DNA of 64,000 nucleotides. Source: Heliopora coerulea. Its lineage: Eukaryota > Cnidaria > Anthozoa > Scleralcyonacea > Helioporidae. Below the pieces are notes generated by a model. It was not told where the DNA came from and ran no database searches. It saw only the letters and a program-made list of their open reading frames with translations. The stretch covers positions 77,554 through 141,553 of the forward strand of contig JASJOG010000500.1 of NCBI GenBank assembly GCA_030142905.1, given 5' to 3'. Position numbers and translations under genes: made by a program. How positions within the stretch are numbered: position 1 is the first letter of the stretch; each line of letters starts with the position of its first letter. Shown piece by piece: positions 22,150-32,940 of the stretch.

Positions 22150-23800
22150 TATGGCACCATCTTAAGCTTGTCTTAAAATTGTAGATTTTGTTTTTAACCT
22201 TTTTTCAACATGAATTTCACGGAATGTTTTCGGTGAAAATTTACCAGTTTACAGACCAAAACCTGTAAGTTAATCCCATACATTTATAACTATTCTAATC
22301 AACCAGTTTCGTAGAATTTTGTGTGCTGATTTTGCTCGCAAACCGTGACTTTGAAACCTTTTCAACGACGTGATTCTGACAGATTTTTTGGGAATATTTA
22401 CCAGTTTGTTTGCATTTTTACTTATAAATTGATTCGATCAATTCATAACAAATTTCACCGAGTGGTTTTGCTGAATTAGTTTGATTTTGCCTGAAAATGT
22501 AGATTTAGAATATCTTTGTGACGTGATACTAACGAAAAATTTTTTTAAAATTCACGAGTTTGTAGATAAACGTTACAAGATTAATCCCATAAATTATGAT
22601 AGATTTCATCCAGTAGTTTTGTTTAATAGTTTGGTTTAAATGTAGATTATACTGAAGGTATTTTTCCTTGAAATTCTACAGTTTGTAGACAGACGTCCGT
22701 AGTTTAATCTTATAAATTTATAAATTTCATCGAGCAGTTTGGTTCATGTTTTCCGATAATGTAGATTTTGGAACTTTTTCCGGTACGATGATGACGAAAT
22801 TTTTTCTTGGAAATTCACCAGTTTGTAGAGGTTCAGAGTAATTCCATCAATTTACCAAATTTTATCAAGTAGTTTTGCTGAATAGCTTGATTTGCTCGAA
22901 ACTGTACATTTTGGAAATTTTTCCCGAAGTAAAATTGATTTAAGTTTTGCTTCAAAATACACCGGTTTTTCGTAAATATAGTCTCTGGATTAATCCAATA
23001 AATCTATGATACATTTCATCAAATACTTTTACTGAATAGTTTTTTGATTTTGCCCTTAAAATTTATTGATACTGACGCAATTTTTCCTTGAAAATTCACT
23101 ACTTTGTAGACAAGAATCCGTAGATTAATCCAATAAATTTATGACAAATTTCACATTGTAGTTATGCAGGATTGTTTGCTTGGTTTTACCCGAAAATGTA
23201 AATCTTGGAACATCTTTTCGATGAGTTGCAGACGGAATTTGTCCTTCAAAATTCACCAATTTGTAAACAAAAGTCCACGTATTAATCTCATAAATTCATA
23301 ATAAATTTCATTTAGTAGTTTTGGTGAATAACGTAGTAGATTTTGCTAAAAAAATGTAGATTTTGGAACATCTTTCCCGACATGATACTGACGGAATTTT
23401 TTCTTGGAAATTCTACAATTTGTTGAAAAGAGTGTAAAGATTAAGCCCATAAATTTATGATAAATTTCGTTAAGTAGTTTTAATAAATTGGATGATTTTG
23501 ACAAAAATTTGGATTTTGGACCATCTATCGGACCTGCGTGAATTTTTCCCTGTAAATTCACCAGTGTGTGGACGGACGTCTGCAGATTAATCTCATAAAT
23601 TTATGATAAAATTTCATCGAGTAGTTTTGCCCAAAAATGTTGATTTTCGGACTTCTTTCTGGCGTGATATATATATCCTGACGGAATTTTTCATTGAGAA
23701 TTCACCAGTTTGTACACAGGAGTCTAGTTTAATGCCATAAATTTATGCTAAATTTCATCCAGTGGTTTTGCAGAATAGTGCGGTGGATTTTGCCCAGAAA
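22150..23800. repeat. Diverged ~145-bp tandem satellite, about 11 units
   Basis: Landmarks repeat in order in each unit: GTAGATTTTGGAAC, a TGACGGAATTTTT segment, TTCACCAGTTTGTAGAC, TTAATCCCATAAATTTATGA, TTTCATCGAGTAGTTTTG. GTAGATTT landmarks or equivalents fall near 22182, 22344, 22499, 22636, 22761, 22905, 23055, 23198, 23355, 23511 and 23640, giving spacings of about 125-162 bp. Units are diverged from one another, so the array is old. Confidence 0.88.
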
Positions 23801-23839
23801 TGTGGTTAGGACTGTGGCGAAAATACCCGATTTGAGTAA

Positions 23840-24256
23840 GGTTCTCAAGGGATTGGGGAAGCGACTTTGTATGGGACTATGAAGGTTCGAATCCTGATGG
23901 ATACCTTTCGGTTATTTCAATGCAGAAATTTCCAAATTATTAATGAGGTACAGGAGTTTGAAGTTTAGGTGATGAACATAAGGAAATACAAGAAAAATAA
24001 TCGAAAAAAGCATTGGGAACATCAGCTAATGAGAATAAAAGACAGATGTAGATTAAGAGGAGCAGAAAGTGGAGGTATGAACATCGGAAAGGAAGGCCGA
24101 GGTAGAAGGTAAGGGAGGAAAAACTTTAAAAAAATTGCACTATGCTCAGCGTTTTTTTAGAGTGACACTTAAAATATTTTTACACAAATCGAAACGTTTT
24201 CTATAGTTCCATTGGGCTGACAAATTTTTACACTGGTTGGCACTTAAACAGGTTGA
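23840..24256 (-). repeat. Right inverted arm of the foldback-like element
   Basis: Inverted counterpart of 20266-20830. It ends GGTTGGCACTTAAACAGG, the inverse of the AAGTGCCAACC units at the left end. It carries a GGTTCGAATCC segment that resembles a tRNA B-box, as do the left-side copies. Confidence 0.75.
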
Positions 24257-24521
24257 TACTGTACTCATCAAGGGAAGACAATCAGCCTGGAGAAAGTGAT
24301 AATTATCTCATATTACTCTTTCTTGGCTGGATCATTCTTCTATTATCTTATTATGGCGAACGCCAGACTGTTTTTTTTTCTAAAGGGGACACATCTTCCC
24401 TGGAAAGCGACAGAAGTGGCCAAACATGGCAGAAGTCAATAGAATGGTGAAAGCATTGTTTATACTCATATCCGCTATGCGAAAAAACAGCCCAATTACA
24501 TTCCATGTGATTAGATGAATC

Positions 24522-24820
24522 AGTGGCGTCGCTTAGGTTAACTTATTGGGATGGGGGGGGGGGGGGGGCAAAATTGTGGCATATCCTGAGGATTTACAGC
24601 TGTTTAATAATGAAATCGGTGCTCGCCACTAACATCGTTTGGGAAATGGCAACGAGTATTTGTTCGATATCGCACCAAGAACACCTTAGTTGTAGGAACG
24701 AACGCTGGCTGCCGAGATCCAGAACGCGAGGCAATAATTTTATTGTTCAACGGGTTCAATATACTGGTATGAAATTGGGGAGCCAGCCCTCCTGGGCCTC
24801 CCCCGCAATGCCTATGAGAT
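24522..24820. repeat. Possible hAT-derived fragment with long G-run
   Basis: The start CAGTGGCGTCGCTTAGG resembles hAT-type termini and is followed by an uninterrupted run of at least 14 G (about 24552-24568). A GC-rich block (CCTCCTGGGCCTCCCC) closes the region near 24800. I could not match the two ends or find a target duplication. Confidence 0.35.
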
Positions 24821-25065
24821 AAATTATGTTCAGTTTGAGCGCAATTATTTTATTGAATGAATAAATATAAAAACCGTTAATGAAAATTTCAAAAATTTAC
24901 CTACAATTCAATTGTATCATCATGGAAAAACCATTAACCTATAGTTATTCTTTCACGTCTCTATGTCTCCACGTTCTTGCATGATATTTTGACAGCCCTT
25001 GTTCTGACAGTTGCTCCTTAGTGGTTCTGAGTGCTTTTATGTTTCTTTTTGTATGTTTTTTTGCT

Positions 25066-25261
25066 CTAGAAACATCCTTCGCACAAAGCAATCTGCTCCT
25101 TTTGAAAATCTCTACAAGGGCAAAGTCTTCTGACGGAGGAGTTTTCTGCTACACACGAATACAACATGACGTTTTCTTGCGTATAACAGTCACCGCTTGC
25201 AGGGTCGAATGATGGCGCGTCTAAACGTTGAATTGACTTCAAATGAGAACATCTTGCATAC
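25066..25261 (-). CDS. MGAT5: MGAT5-like exon 17 (C-terminus)
   Basis: Acceptor TTTAG at its upstream edge; stop codon TAG at 25066-25068. It encodes the cysteine-rich tail with PSFDPASGDC and RRLCPCRDFQKEQIALCEGC, matching the disulfide-rich end of the family. It enters with one base completing a split Arg codon. Confidence 0.95.
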
Positions 25262-25449
25262 CTAAATCGTAGAAATGAAATTTTTCACTAGTTGCCGCAC
25301 GTGCACAACGGAATGAAATCAGGGATATCCATCCGTACTAATATATGATAGTTTTCTGCTTTTTTCGAAGTGTGCTTTTTAAATAGCCTTTTAAACAAGT
25401 TAATTGTTTCAACGTAAAGAGATGTGCCTCGAAAAAAACTTTCTAATCA

Positions 25450-27330
25450 CGATTAGTAATTCCAATAAAATTGTACGAAAGATTGACATTCTTGACTACA
25501 TCCTGGACAAAGATTGACAAGTTCACAGTTGTGGAAATCATTGAAAATGGCTCTTCGAATGGAATCGGTCCATGAAGTCCTATCTTTAATGTACAAAAAG
25601 AAAATATTCACAGAAGTGAAAGATGTGGTCAACATTTTCAATATGCATTTTTCAACTATTGGACGAAACTTGGGCCGGATATTTAGTCGAAGTACGAAGA
25701 TTACACTGCCACTACTGACAGTTCCGACAAAGTTTAAACTTCAACAAGTTACACTAGAATTTGTCAGAGGACAGTTGCTTAGTCTGAAGCCAAATAAAGC
25801 TATAGGACTTGATAAAATTAACGCACGGCTGTTAAAAGATGCCACCAATGCGATCACGCCTGTTTTGACAAAAATAATTATGTCTATTGATCAACGTGTA
25901 TTTCCGAATAACGGGAAATCTGCCTTATTCAAGACTGGCGACCGCACTGATTGTAATAATTATCGGCCCATCTCAGTTTTACCCACTGTTAGCAAAATCC
26001 TCGAGTGGGCCATCCATTTTCAGCTATATGATTTTTTAAAGGAAAATAATTTACTTTATTTGAAGCAATTTGGGTTCCAACATAGACGGTCAACTTCCAG
26101 TGCTCTATTACAATTTACTGATGATTTACTGAAGACTATGGACAGCAGGAGAGTTACGGGAGTGATTCATCTGGACTTACAGAAGGCGTTTGACACTGCA
26201 GACCATGGAATCCTACTTAAAAAACTAAAATGGGTAGGAGTTGACTCAAACAGTTTGCCATGGTTTCAGTCATATTTGTCACATCGCACTCAGCGTACTG
26301 TGATAAATGACAGCTATTCACAGTTACATTTACAATTGGGGTACCGCAAGGCAGCGTTCTTGGGCCTTTGTTATTTTTGATATATCTCAATGATATGCCA
26401 TCAGTTTTGAGATATACCCAAGCTTCCTTGTTCGCGGACGACACAGCTGTTTATTGTAAGGCGTCATTTCCTGTAGAGTTACAAATCAAGCTAAATGAAG
26501 ACCTTCGTCATATGAAAGCTTCGCTGGATTTAAGCAGACTATCACTTAGTATAAAGAAAACTAAATTTATGATTGTTGGTTGACCTCAGCAACTGAAAAA
26601 GTTTACTTCAGTATCATTAACTATTGAAAATCACGTCTTTGGATGAGAGAGCACCTAGAAATATCTGGGAGTGGTCCTGAATGATTCCTTAAATTGGAGT
26701 GATCATGTCCATTATGTACAAGAAAAACTAGCCAAGAGACTTGGAATGCTAAAACGTATCAAGCACCTATTACCACTTCGCGAAAATTAATTGTTAACAG
26801 TTTAATACTGCCGCTGTTTGATTATGGAGATATTATATGGGGAGATAGGAATAACATTTGCTTGATGAACAAACTCCAGACAATGCATAACGACGTAGCA
26901 AAAACCATTCTTGACCTGCCTTTCTATTCATCTAGTACCGAAGCTCCGACCCTATTAAAATGGAATTCGTTAAAAAAACGACGAGCGTTTCATACAGCTT
27001 GTTTTGTTTTAAATCAATCAATAATGTTATAGATTAATGTTATAGATAATTATCTTACTAGAAATACCGATCAACTACGGTTACCATCTGCAAAAACAAA
27101 CTGGGGATAACAAAATACCAGAAATTAGGGAAAGTAGTTATTTTTAAAATTTTAAAAAATTGTATTTTAAATATACCTAGTGTATTTATTTTAGTATTTT
27201 TCTATTCTTGCTTTAACTTTGCTTATTCATTTAAATTTCGTGTATTTTTATTTATAATTTAGTTACAATTGATGTATTTTATGAGGACCCTTATGAAAAT
27301 CACCTTTTGTAGAACTTCTTTTGCATCAGA
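25450..27330 (+). mobile_element. 5'-truncated CR1/L2-like LINE
   Basis: A non-LTR retrotransposon in the last MGAT5 intron, antisense to the gene. It lacks the endonuclease region and begins within the RT part. Its 3' part (about 26584-27010) still encodes broken pieces of the usual C-terminal region (KYLGVVLNDSLNW, then LFDYGDIIWGDRN and a K-L-Q-x-M-H-N-D-V motif) with stops. The tail is AT-rich and may end near GAGGACCCTTATGAAAAT (27280-27300). The left boundary is approximate and no target duplication was found. Confidence 0.8.
25514..26583 (+). pseudogene. LINE reverse transcriptase, frameshifted
   Basis: Open frame 25514-26380 carries the RT fingers and palm: SLKPNKAIGLDKINARLLK, YRPISVLPTVSKILEW, QFGFQHRRSTSSALL, HLDLQKAFDTADH. 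A one-base loss near 26340 shifts the frame inside what should be the PQGSVLGP motif. The second frame (from 26368) continues with FLIYLNDMP and the catalytic [10 protein letters not shown], ending TGA at 26581-26583. The order and motifs are those of Jockey/CR1/L2-type LINEs. Confidence 0.92.
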
Positions 27331-28160
27331 ATTGTTTTGAAATCGCTCCGAATAGTATCACCTTATGCCGTTATCATAACTTTCAGTGTACAATGGCGCT
27401 ATAATTAGTTATTAGTTACCCTTTAGCTTGTTTGTGAAGTGACTGCACAATTTCCGTTTTAAGAAGTTAAGACCATCTCATCTAAATGCAGAAATTAAAA
27501 TGTATTCAACCTAGCTCCTTATTTCGAGACAATCTAATGCGATATCATAAGGCTACATAATAGAGCCTGGTTAATTGATTTGCATTTAGCTCTTGCCTTA
27601 TTTCTCTGTGTAAGTATGAAAATGTCAGTATCAAATGAAGCAAGGTATTTGATGTGCATTTTATTGGCTTGTACAAAAGATTGAATGTGGCTGGGCATAG
27701 ATTCAATGTATTTGGTGAGCTTATCTATCAGTCTGAGAGAGTTGCATAACAAAGGTGAAAAAAGTGATTGTTTTTTTAAACTGTTTTAATTTTATTTTGG
27801 TTAAACACTGTGTAACAGGAACAAGAAAGGCTATTGTTCTAGCTTCACGCCTAAGATAACCATCAGCCTTCCAGTTTGAAGTAGCCTTCATATGTATTAC
27901 CATCAGTATGATGTAACCAAAACAAATTTTCCAAGGCACTAATCTTAATTGCAGAGCACGAATTTCTTTTTACACTATCAGGCATTCATTTTATGTCGTG
28001 AACGAACGCCTAATGTTAGCCGGTTTTTGACCACTTTCGAACTGGACCATAATTTTTGACTCGGTCCTGGACTTGGTCCTCAGGTTTAACTAACGAAGTG
28101 TATAACTGCATAAATCTCGGTATATACGATAGAAAGTTTGATATACACTAACACACTCAC

Positions 28161-28218
28161 CGCCGAATGGCGCTCATTTCATTTATTATTTCCCAAAACG
28201 TTGGCTCGCAGATCAAAC
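28161..28218 (-). CDS. MGAT5: MGAT5-like exon 16
   Basis: 58 bp between acceptor GCGTAG and donor GTGAGT. It encodes (G)LICEPTFWEIINEMSAIR(R), matching the conserved CEPxFF region just before the C-terminal cysteine cluster. Phase 2 in, phase 2 out, consistent with both neighbours. Confidence 0.92.
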
Positions 28219-28444
28219 CTACGCAACAAGATTAAGATTCAGAAATATATTGTAATAAAATCAAATCAAAAACCTTATCTATTTAAGTACTCCACGCTTA
28301 CTATTAATCTGTAGTCATTTTTGAGGTGTTTTTTGTCAATCCACTTACAATGGGATTCTGTGCGATTTTTTCATTGAAACACGCGAGAAGTGTCCCACAT
28401 GAAAAGATACGAGACTATACTGCGAGTTTGTAGCAAAAAGAAAC

Positions 28445-28560
28445 GCACCCATACACTTGGAGCCCACGTGCGCGTGGACCGATGTGGGTGGGACCCTCCA
28501 AAGGCTCTGTTCTTGTGAACTTGCTGTCCTCATGAGGGGGGCAGAGGGGAGTAGCAGAGA
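28445..28560 (-). repeat. Dispersed repeat, copy 1
   Basis: The minus strand of this block aligns with the plus strand of 37227-37330. Shared segments include GAGGACAGC.AGTTCAC, GAACAGAG, GGGTCCCAC and GTGGGCTC. Both copies lie in MGAT5 introns in opposite orientation. Several frames are open in both, but no domain is recognisable. Confidence 0.6.
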
Positions 28561-28924
28561 CAGGGGCTCGTTTGGGTCGCTTGTTTGATAAGGATTTTTT
28601 TAATAATGTTATCTCTAAAAAAATTGAAATTACGTTTTTTTGCTTGATTTGTCGACTTGGCATGGTTAAACAACAGAACAACATGGTTAAACATCAGAAC
28701 AACCAACATAGGGTCATACGTGTTTACATTTTGTGATATAAACACGCGAGATGTTGTGTAACTTGAGGAAAGCGAAATAAGAACACGGGCCATAGGCGAG
28801 TGTTTTTTAGCTTTTCGAAAGTTTGACATCCCAAGTGTCTGTATCACATTATATAAACATCAGAAACTATTTTATAATTGTTTTATAAAATAAAGAAAAA
28901 ATTTTCAAAAAGGGCCGGAAAATT

Positions 28925-28975
28925 CCGTGTTTAAATACTCTTATACAAACACGGCTACGGACCAATCAGGACTCG
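28925..28975. repeat. CCGTGTT hairpin plus CCAATCAG motif
   Basis: Hairpin CCGTGTTT...AAACACGG (28925-28954) followed by GACCAATCAGGAC. The same hairpin type with a neighbouring CTGATTGG is found at 30715-30765, and a similar hairpin at 62096-62116, so this looks like the end of a related, otherwise decayed element. Confidence 0.55.
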
Positions 28976-29093
28976 CGGAAGCAGCAACTTATTTTATAAT
29001 TATGATTAGTGCACTCGACTGTGATGCAACTTTGCTACGATGGAAAGTCTATAAGTAAATTACGTGTATTTAAGAGATGTGAGACAGTTATAC

Positions 29094-29190
29094 CTTTATT
29101 CCAACAACTCATTTTACAAGATTGTCCTTTCTTGCCAAGGACAATGGTTAATTTTTCGATAGGTGGCCACAGGACTTGGGAGCAAAAATC
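29094..29190 (-). CDS. MGAT5: MGAT5-like exon 15
   Basis: 97 bp, acceptor CAACAG and donor GTATAA. It encodes DFCSQVLWPPIEKLTIVLG and GQSCKMSCWNK, a block characteristic of GT18 enzymes. Ends one base into the next codon. Confidence 0.95.
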
Positions 29191-30376
29191 CTGTTGAAAG
29201 TCCATGAAAAAACAAAACACTGGATAAAATTAACAGAACTTGTGAATCTACCAAGTAGTTGGCCTTAAATTTTCTTTATATTTCAAGATACATTAAAATA
29301 AGGACTTTTTGTGGGGACATTCATCAATAGAATGAAAGATTTCTGGTGCGTACTGACTTTTTGTAATCATGATGCTGTAAGGTCTATTGTTGGTATTGAA
29401 TATTCAACAATGCATGACACTGAGTTTTGAAATCCGTTGCGAGTTAAGTAATTCACTGAATTGGAGTGCACATTGGCGCACAAGTAGCAAGTTTAATATA
29501 ACAGGAATTTGAGGTCCAAGATACCTTTTGCTTATTTATGTTCAAAGGCAGCCAAACTACACCGATGATTTTTCTGGCTTTTTTACCCACATACGAATTT
29601 TCATCACAACAATGGGATCAAAAGAGATAATACGAAGCCTTTATGTTATAATCTAATCTATTATATAGTTAAAGAGACGAATAAAAGTTTTGTTCTGGGC
29701 TAAAATATTGGGGGCTAGACCCTCGATCGGATATGTTGAGGCTATAGCCCTCTAAACCTCCGGTTCCATCGCCCTTTGTCAAGTTAAGGAGTGTTATATA
29801 AATATTCAGGTAACGAGTGTTGTTTAATAGTCGCCTTATCTCGACGAGATAAGCCGTTTTTCTTGTCGCAGAAAAATTTTTAGAACAATGTCTACAACAA
29901 AAAAAATTTCAATTGTGTAGACGTCATTTTAGAAAACATCATTTTAGAAGCGTCAGCGCAGCTTGACAGAGATATTCAGCTTTGACCCAATTATACACTC
30001 AGTTATGGCTTTCTAGCGGATAATGCCCAGAAGGTAAAATTCTCAACATTGAAATATCTCCCGAACTCGGGCTGCAATAAATTGACGTTTTCTTTTCTGA
30101 TCACTTCGGGTCCGAAAACATATTTTAGAACCATTAGCGAGGTTTGGCCAAGTCTCGCCAAGTCCAGCTCAGAGCGCTCCTAGTAGTTTTAATATTATCC
30201 TTAAGTATTTGCCAAACGAAAAAAAATAAAATAATGAAGTCGACTGCAGCTGAAATAAATATGCTCTTTATTCTTCAGTTAAAACAAGAAGTGGTGGAAT
30301 TTTCCGAGATTCACCTGTGACAGGCTGTTGGAATGCTAAGGTATCACACTGTTTATGTTAACGCTAGATGACATAC

Positions 30377-30451
30377 CTGATGTTCCATCAAGACACTTAC
30401 TCGCTGGAGCATTCCCTCATTTGTAAACTCGAATGGAAGGAAAGGATGAAC
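30377..30451 (-). CDS. MGAT5: MGAT5-like exon 14
   Basis: 75 bp, phase 0 to 0. It encodes VHPFLPFEFTNEGMLQRVSV and LMEHQ. An internal GTAAGT at 30395-30400 looks like an alternative donor, but the family alignment supports reading through to the donor GTATGT at 30371-30376. Confidence 0.93.
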
Positions 30452-30775
30452 CTTTAAAATAAGAACGACAAACAAAGCGAAACAATCATACGAACGTATC
30501 AATTTATAGTCGTGTAATAAATGTCAGAGCCTAGCATATAACACGAAGGATAGGCATTTTAAATTGAGAAACAAGTAAATTCCATAACAGTTTAATAGAT
30601 CTAACGTTTCGTCGCAAAGCTTGCAACATCTTCAGAGATTAAAATTACAAACACAGTGACGCTAATTCTATAGCAACAGACAAATGCTATTATAAAATAA
30701 CATGTACATAACGCGTGCTCTGATTGGCTAAAACCCGTGTTTGGATCAGGCCATCCAAACACGGGAATTTTAAAA

Positions 30776-30970
30776 ATGTCTGAGTCTGAAGACGAATTTT
30801 TGGCGAAAATTGATTTGGAGGGCATTTGTTAAAGAGCAGAAAAGAGTGAAACAGAGAAAAGGTTTGCTGAAGTCACCCAGGAACATATTGACAAGCTGTT
30901 AAGCGATGTACAATCAACAAATACCAAGTATAAAACAGCATACGCTGTCAATGTTTTTAAAGGTACAATG
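30776..30970 (+). pseudogene. Crypton/KIAA1958-like N-terminal fragment
   Basis: It starts MSESEDEFLAKIDLEGIC, meets TAA at 30830-30832, then continues in frame with RFAEVTQEHIDKLLSDVQST and TKYKTAYAVNVF. The RFAEVxxExIDKLLxxxxSxNTKxxTxxAVxVF pattern is, from my knowledge of the family, the usual N-terminus of tyrosine-recombinase-like proteins (Crypton, KIAA1958/ZMYM/QRICH1 type) common in invertebrate genomes. Only about 60 residues remain and no catalytic part is present. Confidence 0.6.
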
Positions 30971-31256
30971 ATTATACTTCACAATGTTTACATTTGATAA
31001 ATGACTTTGATAAATTTTTAAAGACAAAAACTTGCTGTAAATCCATGTTGAAAAGTTTTTCACGGTTGATTGTTTACGGCCTTGAAACGTTCGTCGGCCT
31101 TGTTCGGATTCTTGCTTTTGTCAGTCTCTCTTGTGATTGGCTATGTTGTATTTTTAGTAACTTGGGAGAATTTAGCTTTTCATACTTGTATCAATAAAAC
31201 TTGCAAGACTATAAATGTGTTGTAATTTTATAAAACAATTACTTAATAGTTTTCGA

Positions 31257-31362
31257 GTGTTTGGATGGCCTGATCCAAACAGTTGGGATGTTGCTCGAGT
31301 TAAGAAAAGCTTTTCTTAACTCGAGCAACATCCCAACTGTTTGGATCAGGCCATCCAAACAC
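31257..31362. repeat. Perfect 106-bp palindrome with no spacer
   Basis: Arms of 53 bp meet at the centre of AAGCTT (between 31309 and 31310) without mismatch or loop. Each arm contains TTAACTCGAGCAACATCCCA followed by the hairpin-end sequence GTTTGGATCAGGCCATCC. The arms stop matching at the bases next to CCAAACAC. Confidence 0.93.
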
Positions 31363-31742
31363 GGAAACCATTATGTAATTGTTTAATACATCCAATAACC
31401 AATAGAATGGGTAGGTACGTCGACAGACCGTAAAATACCGTCAATTAGTGTAATATTTGTTTCTTTTCTTCTATTCTACTGGTTATCGCATGTATAAGCA
31501 TTTGTTTGTCACGGTATAAATAGCGTCACGGTGTTTGTAATTTTAATCTCTGAAGATGTTGCAAGCTTTGCGACGAAACGTTAGATCTATTAAACTATTA
31601 TGAAACTTACGTGTTATTTCTCAATTTAAAATGTCTATCCCTCGTGTTATATGCTGGGCTCTGATATCTATTAAACGACTACGATTCCCGCCCGGTGATT
31701 GTATCGCTGATATCAATTTATAGTCATGTTAGTCTACCATAT

Positions 31743-31787
<45 letters not shown>

Positions 31788-31790
31788 GTG
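31743..31790. repeat. (TGA)n microsatellite
   Basis: About 14 consecutive TGA/GAT trinucleotides with one interruption near the right end. Confidence 0.95.
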
Positions 31791-31989
31791 ATATTATGAC
31801 TAAATAAATATAGTGTATACTTTCACCTTCTCATAAAACATGGAAAAAACGGGAGAAAACAAGACAGAAAAAAAGACAGGGAGAAAGGTAATGCAACTAT
31901 GATATATTATGTGTTGGGTAATGTATGTATGTAAAAGGTCTGCACAAGAATAGAACTAGTTTACGACAAAGTCCTCCATAGCCTGTTCA

Positions 31990-32940
31990 GGCTGACCAAA
32001 CGGAGCGAGCCAGGCCAGTTAGCCAGGCCGACATTTTCTGTTAACCGGAGCGGAGCTGGCGTTCCTCATTTACAGCGTGTACGTAGTAAAGTCGTAACCA
32101 GGCTAGCCCAGTCCACTCAATTTCCATATCTGGAATGCTAACTCCTAGCCATTTGGCCGTGGAAAAAGTGAAGCCAAGATGGCTGCCCATGGAGGTAAAT
32201 TTTGTACGTCAGTTCCAGTCCTTAACACTACTTCAGTTATTAGTTTTTGTTTGGTTCAAAAACATTCCTGACCATGGGAAAAGTGTTCAGGCCAAGATAT
32301 TACTGGACCAATTTTTCATAATCCAGTATTTTGAAAGGATTTGTTATTGCCGGGTGGTCTGAGAAGTGTGCTAAATTGTCTAAAGACGGCAAACTAATGA
32401 TGCAATCAGGACGAGCACTTATTAGTTTCCAAAAGTAATTTTTCGAGGCCGTTCAATCCGGTATCTTGATAGTTTGGAAATAGTCTGTAACTCATTTGAT
32501 TTTGTGGAAATATATTTGAAATTCTTAGACTCATTTCTGTCTTTTGAAGAACTATTTTGTGTGAACTATCACAGAGGACTCTTCAGGAAAGTGTAAAATG
32601 TCGCGCGAGAGAATAAAACAGACGTACAAGACCGCGTAGGGGACTAAAACTGACGTACAAATTGCCCTCCATGCCCGGCTATCTCGGCTTCGCGTTTCAT
32701 TGGCCAGCCAGCAATCCAGATATGGAAATCGAGTTCATTGGACTAGCCCGGTTTAGAGTGATCGTACGGGAAAGTCATCCGGGTGAAGCGGCTTCCCAGC
32801 CGATGCCAGCCGGGATCTCAGCAAAGTAGGCTGGCTTGCTTTATGATCGCAAAAACTTTTTAGTCTACTTCAGAAACATACGAGAACTTTACAAAGCGGG
32901 CAAGGCCGGTTAACCGGGCTGGCTCGCTCCATATGATCAG
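31990..32940. mobile_element. MITE with GGAGCGAGCCAG ends, split by another MITE
   Basis: The left part (31990-32107) contains GGAGCGAGCCAGGCC.GTTAGCC and the right part (32743-32940) its inverse, GGTTAACCGGGCTGGCTCGCTCC. The two halves are separated by the inverted-repeat element at 32108-32741, inserted later. A related element is at 44630-44990. Confidence 0.65.
32108..32741. mobile_element. ~634-bp inverted-repeat element, copy 1
   Basis: Terminal inverted repeats of about 100 bp: CATATCTGGAATGCTAACTC at the left and, inverted, the block ending ATATGGAAATCGAGTTCATTG at the right, both continuing into CCAAGATGGCTGCC-type sequence and TACGTCAGTT. A CTAGC direct repeat (32103-32107, 32743-32747) may be the target duplication. 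The second copy is 52213-52882. Confidence 0.82.

Larger units (their letters stand above)
20266..24256. mobile_element. ~4-kb foldback-like element with internal satellite
   Basis: Long inverted ends (20266-20830 and 23840-24256) enclose a non-coding interior whose right half is a tandem array (22150-23800). The inverted ends share, among others, the AAGTGCCAACC start, GTGTAAAAATATT, CGCTGAGCA / TGCTGAGCA, TTTTTCCTCCC and GGATTCGAACCTTCATA. The left end contains short tandem units of about 34 bp (AAGTGYCAACC...GTAAAATATT) and the left interior has several more copies of the TCGACA...GGATTCGAAC segment (about 20945-21010 and 21665-21720). This resembles foldback transposons. Exact ends and a target duplication could not be fixed. 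Confidence 0.7.
30734..31362 (+). mobile_element. Nested element with hairpin ends and recombinase-like fragment
   Basis: The left end is the hairpin CCCGTGTTTGGAT-CAGGCC-ATCCAAACACGGG. The right end repeats this hairpin sequence as part of a 106-bp palindrome. It lies in the loop of the surrounding inverted-repeat element and contains a short remnant of a tyrosine-recombinase-type gene. Confidence 0.6.
30512..31710. mobile_element. ~1.2-kb element with ~170-bp inverted ends and 15-bp direct flanks
   Basis: Inverted arms 30512-30690 and 31480-31690 share AGATCTAACGTTTCGTCGCAA, GCTTGCAACATCTTCAGAG and TTAAAATTACAAACAC. The element is flanked by a 15-bp direct repeat TATCAATTTATAGTC at 30497-30511 and 31711-31725, much longer than cut-and-paste duplications. 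The arms carry the GACGAAACGTTAG block seen elsewhere in the window. Another inverted-repeat element (30734-31362) is nested inside. Confidence 0.75.

Noticed and set aside
27534..27939. Minus-strand frames of about 72 codons
   Set aside because: No motif, no splice-supported continuity with MGAT5 exons on either side; probably intronic chance.
30395..30400. GTAAGT as the donor of MGAT5 exon 14
   Set aside because: Using it would drop eight residues that align with the family just before DFC; the donor at 30371-30376 preserves phase and alignment.
31552..31592. Active hammerhead ribozyme
   Set aside because: Core-like motifs and two stems can be drawn, but an extra U after CTGAAGA and the absence of a convincing stem I prevent calling it; kept only as a hypothesis in the findings.
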